Counted from the first letter of the stretch, positions 7,341 to 15,954 are shown. The stretch: 64,000 nucleotides of DNA from Lactonifactor sp. BIOML-A5 (GCF_009677585.1 NZ_WKYV01000015.1:57624-121623); one strand, 5' to 3'. Program-made: numbers and translations. The notes: generated by a model not told the origin, from the letters alone.

Positions 7341-7739
7341 ATGACAGTAGAGCAGATAGAACTTAGAAAAATTCTTAGTCAGATGTTGGCTGATAATGGA
7401 ATTAACAGAGAAACTTTGAAAGATATGGTGAATGAGGTACTTGATGAAAAAGTTGAGAAAGCAATCCGACAGGTTATCAGTGAAAGTAATATCACGGGAA
7501 TCGTGAATGGGAAGATAGATAAAATTTCTCGCCGTGTAATTGAAGATGAAGTGACCAATAAGGTACGCCGTGTACTTAACTGTACATCGCTTCGTATCAA
7601 CTGCAGAGAGCCAGAACCGCATGCTTTTGGGCGGTATATGTCATGGTGTGAAAGAACTGGGCACGAGGTGACGGCGCAGAGTTACCAGGAATTTTTACAC
7701 CGGGAAGATATTGCGAACATGTTTGCGGATGCAATATAG
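7341..7739 (+). CDS. Unknown phage protein
   Basis: 132 residues; N-terminal two-thirds strongly helical and charged (dimerisation-like), C-terminal part with RYMSWCERTGHEVTAQSYQEFLHRED. ATG 7341 follows AGAAAGGAAAGTTT. No known domain. A possible 22-codon frame starting TTG 7748 directly downstream has GGAGGA just upstream but is too short to call. Confidence 0.65.
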   Translation: MTVEQIELRKILSQMLADNGINRETLKDMVNEVLDEKVEKAIRQVISESNITGIVNGKIDKISRRVIEDEVTNKVRRVLNCTSLRINCREPEPHAFGRYMSWCERTGHEVTAQSYQEFLHREDIANMFADAI

Positions 7740-7842
7740 CGGAGGATTTGCAGTATGATAGGGATGATATTTTAAAATATTGTCAATTCGCCATAAATGA
7801 AGCCGCTGATAATTAAGATTTAGGCGATTGCCGGAAAGGAAA

Positions 7843-8013
7843 ATGATGAGTAAAGAAGAGCTTGAAATGATACAGGAAGAAATAAGAGATGTAAGTTTTG
7901 TAGACATAGAAGAGGAGTATACGGATAATGGACAGCTACTTGTCTCGACAACGCTTGTATTACAGATATTAAAAAAAATACGCGAACTGACAATTGACTT
8001 CATTAAGATTTAG
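7843..8013 (+). CDS. Small acidic protein
   Basis: 56 residues, acidic N-terminal half and a hydrophobic helix VLQILKKIRELTI near the end. GGAAAGG precedes ATG 7843 (and in-frame ATG 7846, better spaced). The stop codon lies inside the 34-bp repeat at 8007. No family recognised. Confidence 0.55.
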   Translation: MMSKEELEMIQEEIRDVSFVDIEEEYTDNGQLLVSTTLVLQILKKIRELTIDFIKI

Positions 8014-8040
8014 CGGTCGGCTGCTGAGTGCCGGAGAAAG
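8007..8040 (+). repeat. 34-bp dispersed hairpin repeat, copy A
   Basis: Identical over 34 bases to 47083-47116. It begins GATTTAGCGG and forms a hairpin CGGC...GCCG directly before a GAGAAAG ribosome-site-like tail. A diverged form is at 46771-46799. Confidence 0.8.
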
Positions 8041-8050
8041 AAGGTGTTGT

Positions 8051-8206
8051 ATGGATAGTCCAGAAGAATGGGAAGATGATAGATGCTGCGCTACCTGCAT
8101 TTGCGGAGAACTAGTGCAGGATAATGAAGAGGGCGAGATGGTGTATTGCAAGCCATTGGATGATTATGTATCAACGGATTACTTTTGCCCTGGACATAAA
8201 TATTAG
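8051..8206 (+). CDS. Cysteine-rich small protein (zinc-ribbon-like)
   Basis: 51 residues with CC-x2-C-x-C at 14-19 and single cysteines near 35 and 47, consistent with metal binding. ATG 8051 with AAGGTG upstream; the frame is open further upstream through the repeat but that is not likely coding. No family assigned. Confidence 0.6.
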   Translation: MDSPEEWEDDRCCATCICGELVQDNEEGEMVYCKPLDDYVSTDYFCPGHKY

Positions 8207-8234
8207 GATTTCCGGGATTATCGGAGGAAAGGAA

Positions 8235-8462
8235 ATGATAATGCAGTATAGATGTATAGAGTCATTTGAGGTTGATAGCTATAGTGATGACGGAATGTTA
8301 GATGTTAAAGAACGTGTTGAAATCGTTTGTGGAAGTATCTGGGAACGTGATAATGAGACTAATATCATTGGAGCAGCAGTACATCTTGATAACCCAGAAA
8401 CAACGGAATGGCTAGAGATACCGAATGAAGACTTAGAAAAATATTTTGAGCCATTAAACTGA
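8235..8462 (+). CDS. Small phage protein
   Basis: 75 residues, predicted beta-rich (RVEIVCGSIWER...IGAAVHLDN...WLEIPNEDLEKYFEPL). GGAGG at 8223-8227 is seven bases before ATG 8235. Ends in a short EDLEKYF motif common in phage proteins of unknown function. Confidence 0.65.
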   Translation: MIMQYRCIESFEVDSYSDDGMLDVKERVEIVCGSIWERDNETNIIGAAVHLDNPETTEWLEIPNEDLEKYFEPLN

Positions 8463-8499
8463 AATTAGATGGAGTGCCTACAGGAATGCAATTTGTATA

Positions 8500-8528
8500 T
8501 TGAGATATAGTAAATAATATTGTATAAT
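8500..8528 (+). promoter_or_regulatory. Promoter of the second XRE regulator
   Basis: TTGAGA (8500-8505), 17-bp spacer, perfect TATAAT (8523-8528), 34 bp before the XRE start. Confidence 0.65.
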
Positions 8529-8561
8529 TACAATGTATAAATTTGCAAAGGTGAGATGGGC

Positions 8562-8783
8562 ATGTATAATGACAAATATAAAGAGTTAGGACTTACAATA
8601 GCGTACCACCGTAAACTAAGAGGGTACAATCAGGAACAGTTAGCAAAACAAATAGGTATTAGCAGGACACATTTAAGTAATATTGAGGCAGCTGGCACCA
8701 GGGTTGGAATCTCTGTAGATGTTATATTTAGAATAGCTGAGGCACTAAATATAAAAGTAAGTAAATTGTTTGTTAATATATAA
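8562..8783 (+). CDS. XRE-family HTH regulator
   Basis: 73 residues: LTIAYHRKLRGYNQEQLAKQIGISRTHLSNIEA is a canonical Cro/CI-type helix-turn-helix, followed by VIFRIAEALNIKVSKLF. It is likely to act as a dimeric DNA-binding repressor. ATG 8562 is seven bases after AAAGGTGA; ATG 8556 is too close to the same site. Confidence 0.88.
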   Translation: MYNDKYKELGLTIAYHRKLRGYNQEQLAKQIGISRTHLSNIEAAGTRVGISVDVIFRIAEALNIKVSKLFVNI

Positions 8784-8794
8784 GGAAAACGAAT

Positions 8795-9118
8795 ATGAAA
8801 AAGGAATACGAAGAAAAACTCATGGATGCAGCATATAACCATGACACTGAAACAACAGTAGAAATAGTAGAACAAAATCTGATTAATAAATGTAGTAGCT
8901 GTAGCAGAAGAAGATGGTATCAGATAGGGTTCCGCGATGGTATACAAAGTTTAAACAAAAAAGATGAGCAGTTTATTGATTGGCTAACTAAGAGAGTCCA
9001 AGAAGAGAAAGATTCCTGGGAAGACTACGATGATTCTGTTGCCTTTGGCTCTATGAATGCTTATTCAGCCTCTATTAGCAAATACAAAGAAATATTTGAT
9101 ACTGAAGCAGGGGAATGA
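8795..9118 (+). CDS. Unknown phage protein
   Basis: 107 residues, helical, with a basic CSSCSRRRWYQIGFRDG segment in the middle. Eleven bases after the XRE gene with a modest site (AAGGAAAACGAAT), so probably in its transcript. Confidence 0.6.
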   Translation: MKKEYEEKLMDAAYNHDTETTVEIVEQNLINKCSSCSRRRWYQIGFRDGIQSLNKKDEQFIDWLTKRVQEEKDSWEDYDDSVAFGSMNAYSASISKYKEIFDTEAGE

Positions 9119-9120
9119 AC

Positions 9121-9279
9121 ATGTTAAAGAAAAAGAAATATATAGTTAAAATCTATGACAATGATAGATTCTTGGGAACACCATACTTTCGCAAAACGTA
9201 TTTTAGAAGCTGGGCAGGAATGATGGGTTATATATTATTTCATCCATGGCAAGTTGTTGAGTTTGGATTAGTAAAATAA
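9121..9279 (+). CDS. Small basic protein
   Basis: 52 residues (MLKKKKYIVKIYDND...). AGGGGAA lies seven bases upstream and the gene begins two bases after the previous stop. Ends in an aromatic segment (GYILFHPWQVVEFGL) that could be membrane-associating. No family recognised. Confidence 0.55.
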   Translation: MLKKKKYIVKIYDNDRFLGTPYFRKTYFRSWAGMMGYILFHPWQVVEFGLVK

Positions 9280-9346
9280 TTTCTGTAACATATCTTAGGT
9301 GTTTCGCCTAAATTTCACATATATCAAAAATTAAATAAGGAGTTTT

Positions 9347-9602
9347 ATGGATAGAATCATGCCGGGAGATACGGTTATTCATTTTATAGCTGGGGAGAAG
9401 CGATTGTTTCTACCGTGTATTAAATTATGCTATAAATGCCGAGGATGGACAGAAAGTGGTAGTTTATCAAGCACTATATGAACCGTATCAATTATTTATT
9501 AGAACTATGGATGACTTTTTTGCTGAAGTTGACAAAAAGAAGTACCCATGTATTAAGCAAAGATATAGATTTGAAAAGTGTAAAAGGAGAATAGGGTTAT
9601 GA
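9347..9602 (+). pseudogene. DUF1653-like gene broken by two frameshifts
   Basis: Starts well (AAGGAG then ATG 9347; MDRIMPGDTVIHF). The frame must then slip twice, first to read GEAIVSTVY and again just before 9423, to continue NYAINAEDGQKVVVYQALY...FFAEVDKKKYP...QRYRFE, which has the layout of DUF1653 (G-D-x-V-x-H-F, Y-x-A-L-Y, F-x-x-E-V-D, Y-R-F). The uninterrupted first frame stops at 9481. Decay or assembly error; the stop overlaps the next start as ATGA, as if once coupled. Confidence 0.6.
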
Positions 9603-9853
9603 AAATTTTATCTGACGACGGGAAAAGATTTGAGAGTGTAGAACAATGTGAATTATATGAAAAATCTTTGGAAGAGAAACGTAATAGAGCTAAGAAACTG
9701 GCTGACGAAAAAGAAGCTAGATATAATGCCGTCATTGAAGCCTATAAAAAGGCCGGCAAATTAGAGGAACAATATGAAAAAGATTATGGCAGCGCAATTT
9801 TACGAGATCCTCTGGATGTATTCTTCCCATTTATTAGCAAGATGACACTTTAA
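9599..9853 (+). CDS. Small phage protein, coiled-coil
   Basis: 84 residues: MKILSDDGKRFESVEQCELYE start, a long charged helix (residues 23-62), then ILRDPLDVFFPF. The start overlaps the stop of the DUF1653 remnant (ATGA). IS copy 2 begins just after the stop, so the C terminus may have been altered by the insertion. Confidence 0.6.
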   Translation: MKILSDDGKRFESVEQCELYEKSLEEKRNRAKKLADEKEARYNAVIEAYKKAGKLEEQYEKDYGSAILRDPLDVFFPFISKMTL

Positions 9854-9916
9854 ATAATATAGTCAGAAATCCCATTAGCTTTAGCTGATGGGATGAATGA
9901 CAGAGAATAATTATAT

Positions 9917-10321
9917 ATGAATAATTGGAAATCTAAAAACAGGCATAAATTCTTACTACAATATCATCTTATATTTGTTTGCAAATACAGAAAGAAATTA
10001 TTATCAAATAAAAATATATCAGATGATATAAAACAATTTTCTTATGAGATATGTAACAAGCATAATGTAATAATACATGAAATGGAAACTGATAAAGATC
10101 ATATACATTATATGATTGAAACTGAACCAAATATTAACTTATCAAATTTAGTTAGAATGATGAAATCGTATACGACTTATCACATATGGAAATTTCATGA
10201 AGAATATTTATCAAAACATTTTTGGAAGGAAAATACGTTTTGGACGGATGGATATTTCATTTGCAGTATTGGTAATGTAAGTGAGAAACAATTAAGGAAA
10301 TATATCGAAAATCAAGGTTGA
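9917..10321 (+). CDS. tnpA: IS200/IS605 Y1 transposase TnpA, copy 2
   Basis: 134 residues. HUH pair H62-x-H64 in DKDHIHYM; nucleophile probably Y129 in LRKYIENQ. Only distantly similar to copy 1 in sequence. All family hallmarks are present, so it is probably active. Confidence 0.93.
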   Translation: MNNWKSKNRHKFLLQYHLIFVCKYRKKLLSNKNISDDIKQFSYEICNKHNVIIHEMETDKDHIHYMIETEPNINLSNLVRMMKSYTTYHIWKFHEEYLSKHFWKENTFWTDGYFICSIGNVSEKQLRKYIENQG

Positions 10322-10357
10322 TTTGGAGAATATATAAACGAAAGGAAGTGATTATAG

Positions 10358-11461
10358 ATGTTAAAAGGTTACAAATATAGATTATATCCCAATAAAGAAC
10401 AACAAGAATATTTTTCAAAATGTTTTGGATGTGTACGATTCATCTATAATCGTATGCTTTCAGATAAGATTGAGCATTATAAGGAAACAAAACAGAAACT
10501 AAATAACACACCTGCTCAATATAAGAAAGAATTTCCTTGGTTGAAAGAAGTAGATTCTCTTGCATTAGCAAACGCTCAGATGAATTTACAAACAGCTTAT
10601 AACAATTTCTTTTCAAGACCCGAAGTAGGATTTCCAAAATTCAAAAGTAAGAAATCACATTACTATTCTTACAAAACTAACAATCAGAATGGAAGTATAA
10701 TAATATCTGATAAATATATAAAACTTCCTAAGATTGGTTTAGTAAAAATTAAAAAGCATAGAAATTTTAAAGGAATTATTAAATCTGTAAAAGTTTCACA
10801 AGAACCATCTGGAAAATACTATGTTTCAGTTTTGGTAAATTGTGAAGAACAAGAAAAATTACCACAATTAGAAAATGAAATTGGTATATATCTTGGAATT
10901 AAAGAATTTGCAATTACTTCTGATGGTGAAATGATTGAAAATCCTAAGTATCTTAGAAAATCTGAAAAGAGATTAAGAAAGTTGCAAAAAGATTTATCTC
11001 GTTGTCAAAAAGGAAGTAAGAATAGAGAAAAAAGTAGGATTAAAGTTGCAAAACAGCACGAAAAGATTACTAATCAGAGAAAAGATTTTTTACATAAACT
11101 TTCTAAAAGGTTAACTGACGAAAATCAAGTCATAGTTTTAGAAAGCCTAAAAGTAAAAAATATGATGAGTAATCATAAATTGGCAAAATCAATAGCAGAT
11201 GTATCTTGGAGTGAGTTTGTTAGACAACTAGAATATAAGGCTGATTGGTATGGCAGAGAAGTTGTTAAGATAGATACATGGTATCCATCTAGTCAGATAT
11301 GTTCTAATTGTGGTCACAAAGATGGTAAGAAAGGATTATCAATAAGAGAATGGACTTGCTCTGAGTGTGGGACACATCACGAAAGAGATATAAATGCAGC
11401 GATAAATATTCTCAATGAAGGTTTGAGAATGAAAACCGTAGGAACTACGGAGTTAGCTTAG
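10358..11461 (+). CDS. tnpB: TnpB family protein with a substituted RuvC aspartate
   Basis: 367 residues, typical length, with E262 ([10 protein letters not shown]), zinc-ribbon cysteines C315, C318, C334, C337 and D344 (HERDINAA). The first RuvC aspartate, normally in G-I-D-L-G, is tyrosine here (Y178 in [10 protein letters not shown]; codon TAT 10889-10891, one base from GAT). RuvC nucleases lose cleavage without this residue, so the protein is probably a dead nuclease. It keeps the rest of the fold and could still bind RNA and DNA. Start ATG 10358 with GAAAGGAAG. Confidence 0.9.
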   Translation: MLKGYKYRLYPNKEQQEYFSKCFGCVRFIYNRMLSDKIEHYKETKQKLNNTPAQYKKEFPWLKEVDSLALANAQMNLQTAYNNFFSRPEVGFPKFKSKKSHYYSYKTNNQNGSIIISDKYIKLPKIGLVKIKKHRNFKGIIKSVKVSQEPSGKYYVSVLVNCEEQEKLPQLENEIGIYLGIKEFAITSDGEMIENPKYLRKSEKRLRKLQKDLSRCQKGSKNREKSRIKVAKQHEKITNQRKDFLHKLSKRLTDENQVIVLESLKVKNMMSNHKLAKSIADVSWSEFVRQLEYKADWYGREVVKIDTWYPSSQICSNCGHKDGKKGLSIREWTCSECGTHHERDINAAINILNEGLRMKTVGTTELA

Positions 11462-11611
11462 GTAAACTTGTCTCGTTAGAGATATTGACTAAGAAGCCAA
11501 CAAGCTTTAGCTTGTGGGTAGTTCACAGTTGGCACATATAAAAATTGTAAGAAAGGATAAGAGAGCTACGTAGCACTTAGGGACATTAAATCGAAAGTGA
11601 GGAGTTATTTT

Positions 11612-11680
11612 ATGGCAAAATTTATTGACTTAGCAGGAAAAATCAAAAGGAATACAGATATCGACAAGAGGAGGAAGTGA
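11612..11680 (+). pseudogene. Short remnant with a strong ribosome site
   Basis: Twenty-two codons beginning MAKFIDLAGK after GTGAGGAG. The opening resembles the N terminus of HNH/AP2-type phage proteins (M-A-K-F-I-D-L-T-G-x), so this may be the stub of such a gene. Its end contains the GAGGAGGAAG ribosome site of the next gene. Confidence 0.35.
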
Positions 11681-11687
11681 AAAGCGT

Positions 11688-12233
11688 TTGGGAGAAAACA
11701 CAGGATATTTAACAGCAAATAGAACGAAAGAAGGGGATAATTTATTTTCGCCTTACTATATTGTAGACCATATAATCAAATATCTTCCCAAGGACAAAGT
11801 AATATGGTGTCCATGGGACGAGGAATGGTCAGCATTTTATCAAAGATTTAAGGAGTGTGGATTTAAAGTGATTAGAAGCTCGTTAGCTGATAAGAAAGAT
11901 TTTTTTACTTATGAACCGGATGACTGGGACATTATTGTAAGCAATCCACCATTCAGCATCAAAGACAAAGTGTTAGATCGTCTATATTCATTCAATAAAC
12001 CTTTTGCGGTACTTCTTCCGCTAAATTCCCTACAAGGTAAAACAAGATATAAGTATTTTAGCCAGGGTATCCAGCTCCTCAGTTTTGATGCGAGAGTGTC
12101 GTATCATGACAACGAACATATGGATAAGCCGGTTAAGGGGAGCCCGTTTGCGACAGCATACTTTTGCAGAGATGTACTGCCAATGGATTTGATTGTGGAG
12201 AAACTGGTTGCATATGACAGGCCGTTGATATAA
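11688..12233 (+). CDS. NPPF-type methyltransferase-like protein
   Basis: 181 residues. DIIVSNPPFSIKDKVLDRLYSFNKPFAVLLP contains the N-P-P-F motif IV of N6-adenine methyltransferases with its hydrophobic lead-in; VIWCPWDEEWSAFYQRFKECGFKVIRS stands where the SAM-binding motif I lies but lacks the usual glycines. A paralogue is at 13429. Substrate unknown (DNA adenine or RNA). Start TTG 11688, ten bases after GGAGGAAG. Confidence 0.7.
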   Translation: MGENTGYLTANRTKEGDNLFSPYYIVDHIIKYLPKDKVIWCPWDEEWSAFYQRFKECGFKVIRSSLADKKDFFTYEPDDWDIIVSNPPFSIKDKVLDRLYSFNKPFAVLLPLNSLQGKTRYKYFSQGIQLLSFDARVSYHDNEHMDKPVKGSPFATAYFCRDVLPMDLIVEKLVAYDRPLI

Positions 12234-12261
12234 GCGGACCAAATTTTTCTTTCATTTGAAG

Positions 12262-12612
12262 GTGATTATTGTAAAATTTGTAAAATTGACAGCAACAGAT
12301 TATAAGAAATTAAAACGCAGAAAACGCTTGAAAAGTGATACGAAGTACAAGTCGCATTTGGAATTTTTAGCTGACAAATGCCAGTGGTATCCATCTCCAG
12401 TGATATATTATAATGAAATTTGGGTGAAAGGATTTGGATATATTGATAATCCGAAGCCATATTATAAACGGCTATATCGTGGAAGACATAGAGGAAATCG
12501 GTATCAATTTTGTAAGAAATATGCGAATCAGATTGTAAGAAAATATAAGGGAGAAATACATAATGGTGAAAGTTATAAAAAGTGTTTTGATTACTGGTGG
12601 ACAGTAAACTAA
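12262..12612 (+). CDS. Unknown basic protein
   Basis: About 116 residues, very basic and tyrosine-rich (KKLKRRKRLKSDTKYKSHLEFLADKCQWYPSP... YYKRLYRGRHRGNRYQFCKKYANQIVRKYKG), which suggests nucleic-acid binding. The start is unclear: GAAGGTGA overlaps GTG 12262; an ATT at 12268 is in frame and would fit the non-standard starts seen elsewhere in this element; TTG 12286 has no site. Confidence 0.5.
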   Translation: MIIVKFVKLTATDYKKLKRRKRLKSDTKYKSHLEFLADKCQWYPSPVIYYNEIWVKGFGYIDNPKPYYKRLYRGRHRGNRYQFCKKYANQIVRKYKGEIHNGESYKKCFDYWWTVN

Positions 12613-12644
12613 ATCGGAATTTCGGTTTCGTGTGAGGAAATAAA

Positions 12645-12999
12645 ATGAGAAAAAATTATAATGTATGTCCATCATGCGCTTCAGCAATCGGGAGTATTAA
12701 ATACAACGGTACACTTTTATGTGAAGAGTGCTATATACATACTAAAATGCAGCGCAATAAAGTGAGTAACACATTAATGTATGATAATACATTTATTGTT
12801 ACGAAAGATGGAGAACAACATATAGGAGTAATTATTGGATTCCAACATAGAATAGGTCACAATGAAGATAAATTTTTATATCTATTTAAATGTAAATGAA
12901 GAGAATTATTCAATTTGGTATGATGGGTGGATGACTGAAAAGGAGCTGACAAAAATTTGTGATAACTATAAAATCAATATACCAAAATTGTTAGAGTAA
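12645..12999 (+). pseudogene. Zinc-ribbon protein gene with a frameshift
   Basis: The first 84 codons give CPSCA...CEECY (two C-x2-C pairs) and continue to FLYLFKCK, where the frame ends. Removing one T from the T5 run at 12873-12877 lets the frame continue as YIYLNVNEENYSIWYDGWMTEKEL...PKLLE to 12999, clearly coding in style. So the real gene is about 118 codons, either broken or misread at a homopolymer. Confidence 0.6.
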
Positions 13000-13046
13000 G
13001 ACTGATGAAAGTCGAGTTTCATCTTAGTTTAAAGGAGAATTAGTAT

Positions 13047-13325
13047 ATGAAGAAAACAAAACAAATTGATACATATTATTGTGATTATTGTGGTAAAGAA
13101 TGCAAACATACACCTGAGTTTGTATTGCCAAGTTCACGGACGGTTGATCACTATGCCACAAATTCAATGGGTGTAAAGTTGGCAAAATTTGAAACCGAAA
13201 AAGTCATATCAAAACAAAAAGATATTTGTCCAGAATACCAAAAGAATATTGTGGCATTATCGGGATTAGTGCCAAGAGTTAGTCTTGATGGAAGTGATTT
13301 TTCAACAATGACAATTACATTTTAA
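13047..13325 (+). CDS. Zinc-finger-containing small protein
   Basis: 92 residues. YYCDYCGKECKH begins with a C-x2-C pair and further cysteines (C19, about C71) could complete a site. AAAGGAGAATTAGTAT precedes the ATG. A hairpin GATGAAA...TTTCATC (13003-13023) lies just upstream of the ribosome site, as for many genes here. No family name. Confidence 0.6.
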   Translation: MKKTKQIDTYYCDYCGKECKHTPEFVLPSSRTVDHYATNSMGVKLAKFETEKVISKQKDICPEYQKNIVALSGLVPRVSLDGSDFSTMTITF

Positions 13326-13369
13326 TATGAAATCTTGGTTTCAATGGTAAATAAAGAGAGGATAAAATA

Positions 13370-13501
13370 GTGAAAGGAGTAAAGAGTTTTGTGCGCACAA
13401 TAAAGCTGGTTTTACTCTTAGTAGAAAAATGGCTCAAATACAATATAAATTTAACAAAAATGATGAGTATTACACTCCATCATATGCAGTGTATCCAATA
13501 A
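13370..13501 (+). CDS. Leader peptide upstream of and overlapping the methyltransferase-like gene
   Basis: GTG 13370 has GAGAGG nine bases upstream. The peptide contains S-FVRT-IKLV-LLL-V-E and matches the leader peptide at 33495 in FVRT-x4-LLL-(V/I)-E with the same spacing, although some codons differ. It runs past the methyltransferase start (13429) in another frame. Might act through translational coupling; the alternative is that only the shared DNA/RNA palindrome matters. Confidence 0.4.
   Translation: MKGVKSFVRTIKLVLLLVEKWLKYNINLTKMMSITLHHMQCIQ
13372..13420 (+). promoter_or_regulatory. Leader element: palindrome TTGTGCGCACAA with SD/anti-SD arms
   Basis: AAAGGAGTAAA (13373-13383) is nearly complementary to TTTTACTCTTA (13410-13420); between them is the perfect 12-bp palindrome TTGTGCGCACAA (13389-13400). 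The same arrangement precedes the methyltransferase gene at 33541. Pairing of the arms would hide the ribosome site. Confidence 0.5.
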
Positions 13502-13947
13502 TGAAAAGACTCAAAAGCAATTCAACAGTTTGGTGCCCTTTTGATACGGAAGATAGTGAGTTTGTAAAAGTATTACAGAGCAATGGTTTCAATGTAGAGT
13601 TCGGACATATTTCAACAGGTCAAGATTTTTTTGAAGTAGAAGCTCCTGAATGTGATTACATAATCAGTAACCCTCCTTATAGTTTAAAAGGAGAAGTGTT
13701 TAAAAGACTTTATGAAATAGGGAAACCATTTGCAATGCTTATTAATTTTCAAGGGATTTTTGACCATAAGGAAAGATTTGAAATGTTTAGAAATAACAAA
13801 ATTGAAATGTTATGGCTTAGTCCGAGAGTAAATTACATAAAAGAAAATGGTTCAACTCCTAAAGGAGTTCCTTTTCAGAGTGGGTATTTATGTAGTGGAA
13901 TATGTGCAAGTCAATTAGATTTTGAATATTTGAATAAAAAATTATGA
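13429..13947 (+). CDS. NPPY-type methyltransferase-like protein
   Basis: 172 residues, paralogue of 11688: VWCPFDTEDSEFVKVLQSNGFNVEFGHI then DYIISNPPYSLKGEVFKRLYEIGKPFAMLI, with N-P-P-Y motif IV. The motif-I glycines are again absent. ATG 13429 has no good site of its own, which fits dependence on the upstream leader. Function probably methylation of adenine in DNA or RNA, target unknown. Confidence 0.7.
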   Translation: MAQIQYKFNKNDEYYTPSYAVYPIMKRLKSNSTVWCPFDTEDSEFVKVLQSNGFNVEFGHISTGQDFFEVEAPECDYIISNPPYSLKGEVFKRLYEIGKPFAMLINFQGIFDHKERFEMFRNNKIEMLWLSPRVNYIKENGSTPKGVPFQSGYLCSGICASQLDFEYLNKKL

Positions 13948-13978
13948 CATTGAAATAAGTGATTCATAGGAGGATATA

Positions 13979-14095
13979 ATGTTAAAGAAAATGGATTATG
14001 TTTTACAAAAGATCCAGTTATATTCATATAAGTTACCAACAGTGAAAATTGGGAATTATATTATGGATTTTAGAAAAAAGCACACCATGAAATAA
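13979..14095 (+). CDS. Small basic protein
   Basis: 38 residues (MLKKMDYVLQKIQLYSYK...), with a perfect AGGAGG six bases before ATG 13979. No family recognised. Confidence 0.5.
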   Translation: MLKKMDYVLQKIQLYSYKLPTVKIGNYIMDFRKKHTMK

Positions 14096-14112
14096 AAGAG
14101 GAGATTGAGGTA

Positions 14113-15140
14113 ATGAATATTGAACAAATTAAAGAGAAAGTAAAGAGTACTGAGTATGATTTTTTAAGAAAAGATAAAAATTTGGGTTCCAATATCATTA
14201 TCTTAACTCTTGGTGTAGTCATGCTTATGGCACTAACAATAAAAATAGTGACCTGGATATACGAGGCTGTTCTTTGAATAGCAAAAATCAGATTCTAACG
14301 AATGAAAATTTTGAGCAATTTGTAAATGAGGAAACGGATACTACCATTTATTCATTTAATAAATTGATTTCACTTCTCAGTAATGTGAATCCAAACACTA
14401 TTGAGATGCTTGGTAATAAACCAGAACATTATTTGTATGTTTCACCAATTGGGCAAGAGTTGTTAGATAATGCACACTTATTCTTATCAAAGAGAGCAGC
14501 ATATTCATTTGGTGGCTATGCAACTGCTCAATTGAGACGTTTGGATAATAAAGCAGTAAGATTGGTAAATCAAGAGCAAAGAGAGAAACATATCTTAAAC
14601 AGTATTATGAACGCATATCACACTTTTCCAGAGAAATATTTTCCGTTCTCAGAAGATAGTTTCAAACTATATATTGATAAATCAGAGCAAGAAGAATACG
14701 ACACAGAGATATTTATGGATGTGAATTTAAGTCATTATCCATTAAGAGATTATAAATCTATGTGGTCTGAAATGAATAATATTGTAAAAGATTATTCAAA
14801 GGTTGGCAAGAGAAACAAAAATGCCATTGAGCATAACAAACTTGGAAAGCATATGATGCACTTAATACGCCTTTATATGATGTGTTTGGATATTTTGGAG
14901 AAAGAAGAGATTATCACTTTTAGAGAAAAAGAACATGATTTACTTATGGACATCCGTAATGGAAAATACCTTGATAGCAATAGGCAGCCTACGCCAGAAT
15001 TCTTTGAAATGGTAAGCGAATATGAAAAGAAATTGGAATATGCAAAAGAGAATACGAGTTTACCAGACAATCCGAATTATAAAGAAATCAATGAATTTGT
15101 CGCAAGTGTCAATGAGAGAGTGGTCAGAGGTGAAATTTAA
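14113..15140 (+). pseudogene. DNA polymerase beta-type nucleotidyltransferase (RlaP-like), frameshifted
   Basis: ATG 14113 gives MNIEQIKEKVKS...NIIILTLG, then the frame leaves the gene and stops at 14277. Inserting one G near 14214 (GGTGTAGT to GGTGGTAGT) restores LGGSHAYGT...SDLDIRG, the G-S-x-x-Y-G-T and D-x-D catalytic motifs of minimal nucleotidyltransferases, and joins the long downstream frame (ETDTTIYSFNKLI..., LSKRAAYSFGGYATAQLRRL, HMMHLIRLYMMCLDILE) that is typical of this family's C-terminal half. As read, the second part could only start at TTG 14274 and lacks the catalytic motif. Confidence 0.75.
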
Positions 15141-15193
15141 TTAATAGAAGGATTGAAACAAATCTTTCGTCACATAGGGGAATGAGGTGAAAT

Positions 15194-15745
15194 ATGAACG
15201 TCAAAACAAGTAAACACATTCATGAAGCAAAGAAAAAGATAATAAACGGATGGTATTTCTGTATGAAGCCGTTGGCATTTCTAATTGAAAAGTATGAGAA
15301 GAGTAAAAGCGTAAAAAACAGAGCCAGACTGGAGAACATGTCTTTAGAGGAGGTTGCAAGACTCTATGTAAAATATACCGTTAAGGCAATGGTTAAGCGC
15401 AAAAATTCAAAAGAGGAGTATTACTGTTGTACTAAGAAAAATGGATATCCCGAATATTATGAGGATAATTTTGTTTTGGCTGATTTAACTACATTTGGAT
15501 ATTCTAGATTTGACAAAACAAAGTTGAGAGATTGGTATTGTTATGCTCTTGACTATAAAGCTATTGGATATGGCGACGGTAGTAAAGAGAGATGGATAAA
15601 TCTTGAAAACAGATTAAGAGATTTGGTAGGGAAAGAATTTTTACGTGTCGGATGCAAGGTCGAATACATTGACCAGTCCGATAAGTTGGATGATTGGTTT
15701 ATAAAACAGTCAGGATATGAAAAAACAATGATTATAAGTGTGTAA
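15194..15745 (+). CDS. Unknown phage protein
   Basis: 183 residues; basic N terminus, helix LEEVARLYVKYTVKAMVKRK, then aromatic-rich sequence (EEYYCC, DWYCYALDY) and an acidic C-terminal part. GGGGAATGAGGTGAAAT precedes the ATG. No known domain. It ends just before the invertible segment. Confidence 0.6.
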   Translation: MNVKTSKHIHEAKKKIINGWYFCMKPLAFLIEKYEKSKSVKNRARLENMSLEEVARLYVKYTVKAMVKRKNSKEEYYCCTKKNGYPEYYEDNFVLADLTTFGYSRFDKTKLRDWYCYALDYKAIGYGDGSKERWINLENRLRDLVGKEFLRVGCKVEYIDQSDKLDDWFIKQSGYEKTMIISV

Positions 15746-15774
15746 AAGAGAAATAAATTTGAGAATATAATTTG

Positions 15775-15954
15775 AAACGAAACTTTCATATTATCACTGA
15801 TATTAACACGGTAGAAACTATGTATATTGCCTTGCTTGTCAAAGCCTTTTATAATTTGTCTATCTAACCAAAAATATCCTTCTTTTAAGTTGGATAGTTT
15901 TTCGCCAGTTACATCTCTTAAAAATGTGAGATATTCATTGTAAATTGGATTCAC
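15775..15954 (-). pseudogene. Inverted 5' end of the PAPS-reductase-like gene
   Basis: Reading on the minus strand from GTG 15954, 60 codons give NPIYNEYLTFLRDVTGEK, LKEGYFWLDRQIIKGFDKQG and NIHSFYRVNISDN, ending in MKVSF at the 15-bp inverted repeat. MKVSF is also exactly how the plus-strand gene at 16062 begins. Flipping 15775-16076 fuses the two in frame (...MKVSF-LSKSKS...), giving about 441 residues. In the present orientation the minus-strand frame runs on into antisense of the preceding gene. Confidence 0.7.

Larger units (their letters stand above)
9855..11530 (+). mobile_element. IS200/IS605-type insertion sequence, copy 2
   Basis: Left hairpin CCCATTAGC...GCTGATGGG (9871-9892) and right hairpin CCAACAAGC...GCTTGTGGG (11497-11518) share the loop TTTA and flank tnpA and tnpB in tandem. 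The sequence is a different subtype from copy 1: tnpB has a zinc ribbon here. Exact borders are inferred. Confidence 0.85.

Noticed and set aside
7748..7816. 22-codon frame (TTG 7748)
   Set aside because: Too short and the GGAGGA site is only two or three bases from the start; kept only as a note.
8007..8040. 34-bp repeats as a CRISPR array
   Set aside because: Only two exact copies, 39 kb apart, no regular spacers; they are gene-leader hairpins.
15553..15774. Continuation of the minus-strand frame after MKVSF
   Set aside because: This part is antisense to the gene at 15194; only the first 60 codons (15775-15954) resemble a protein.
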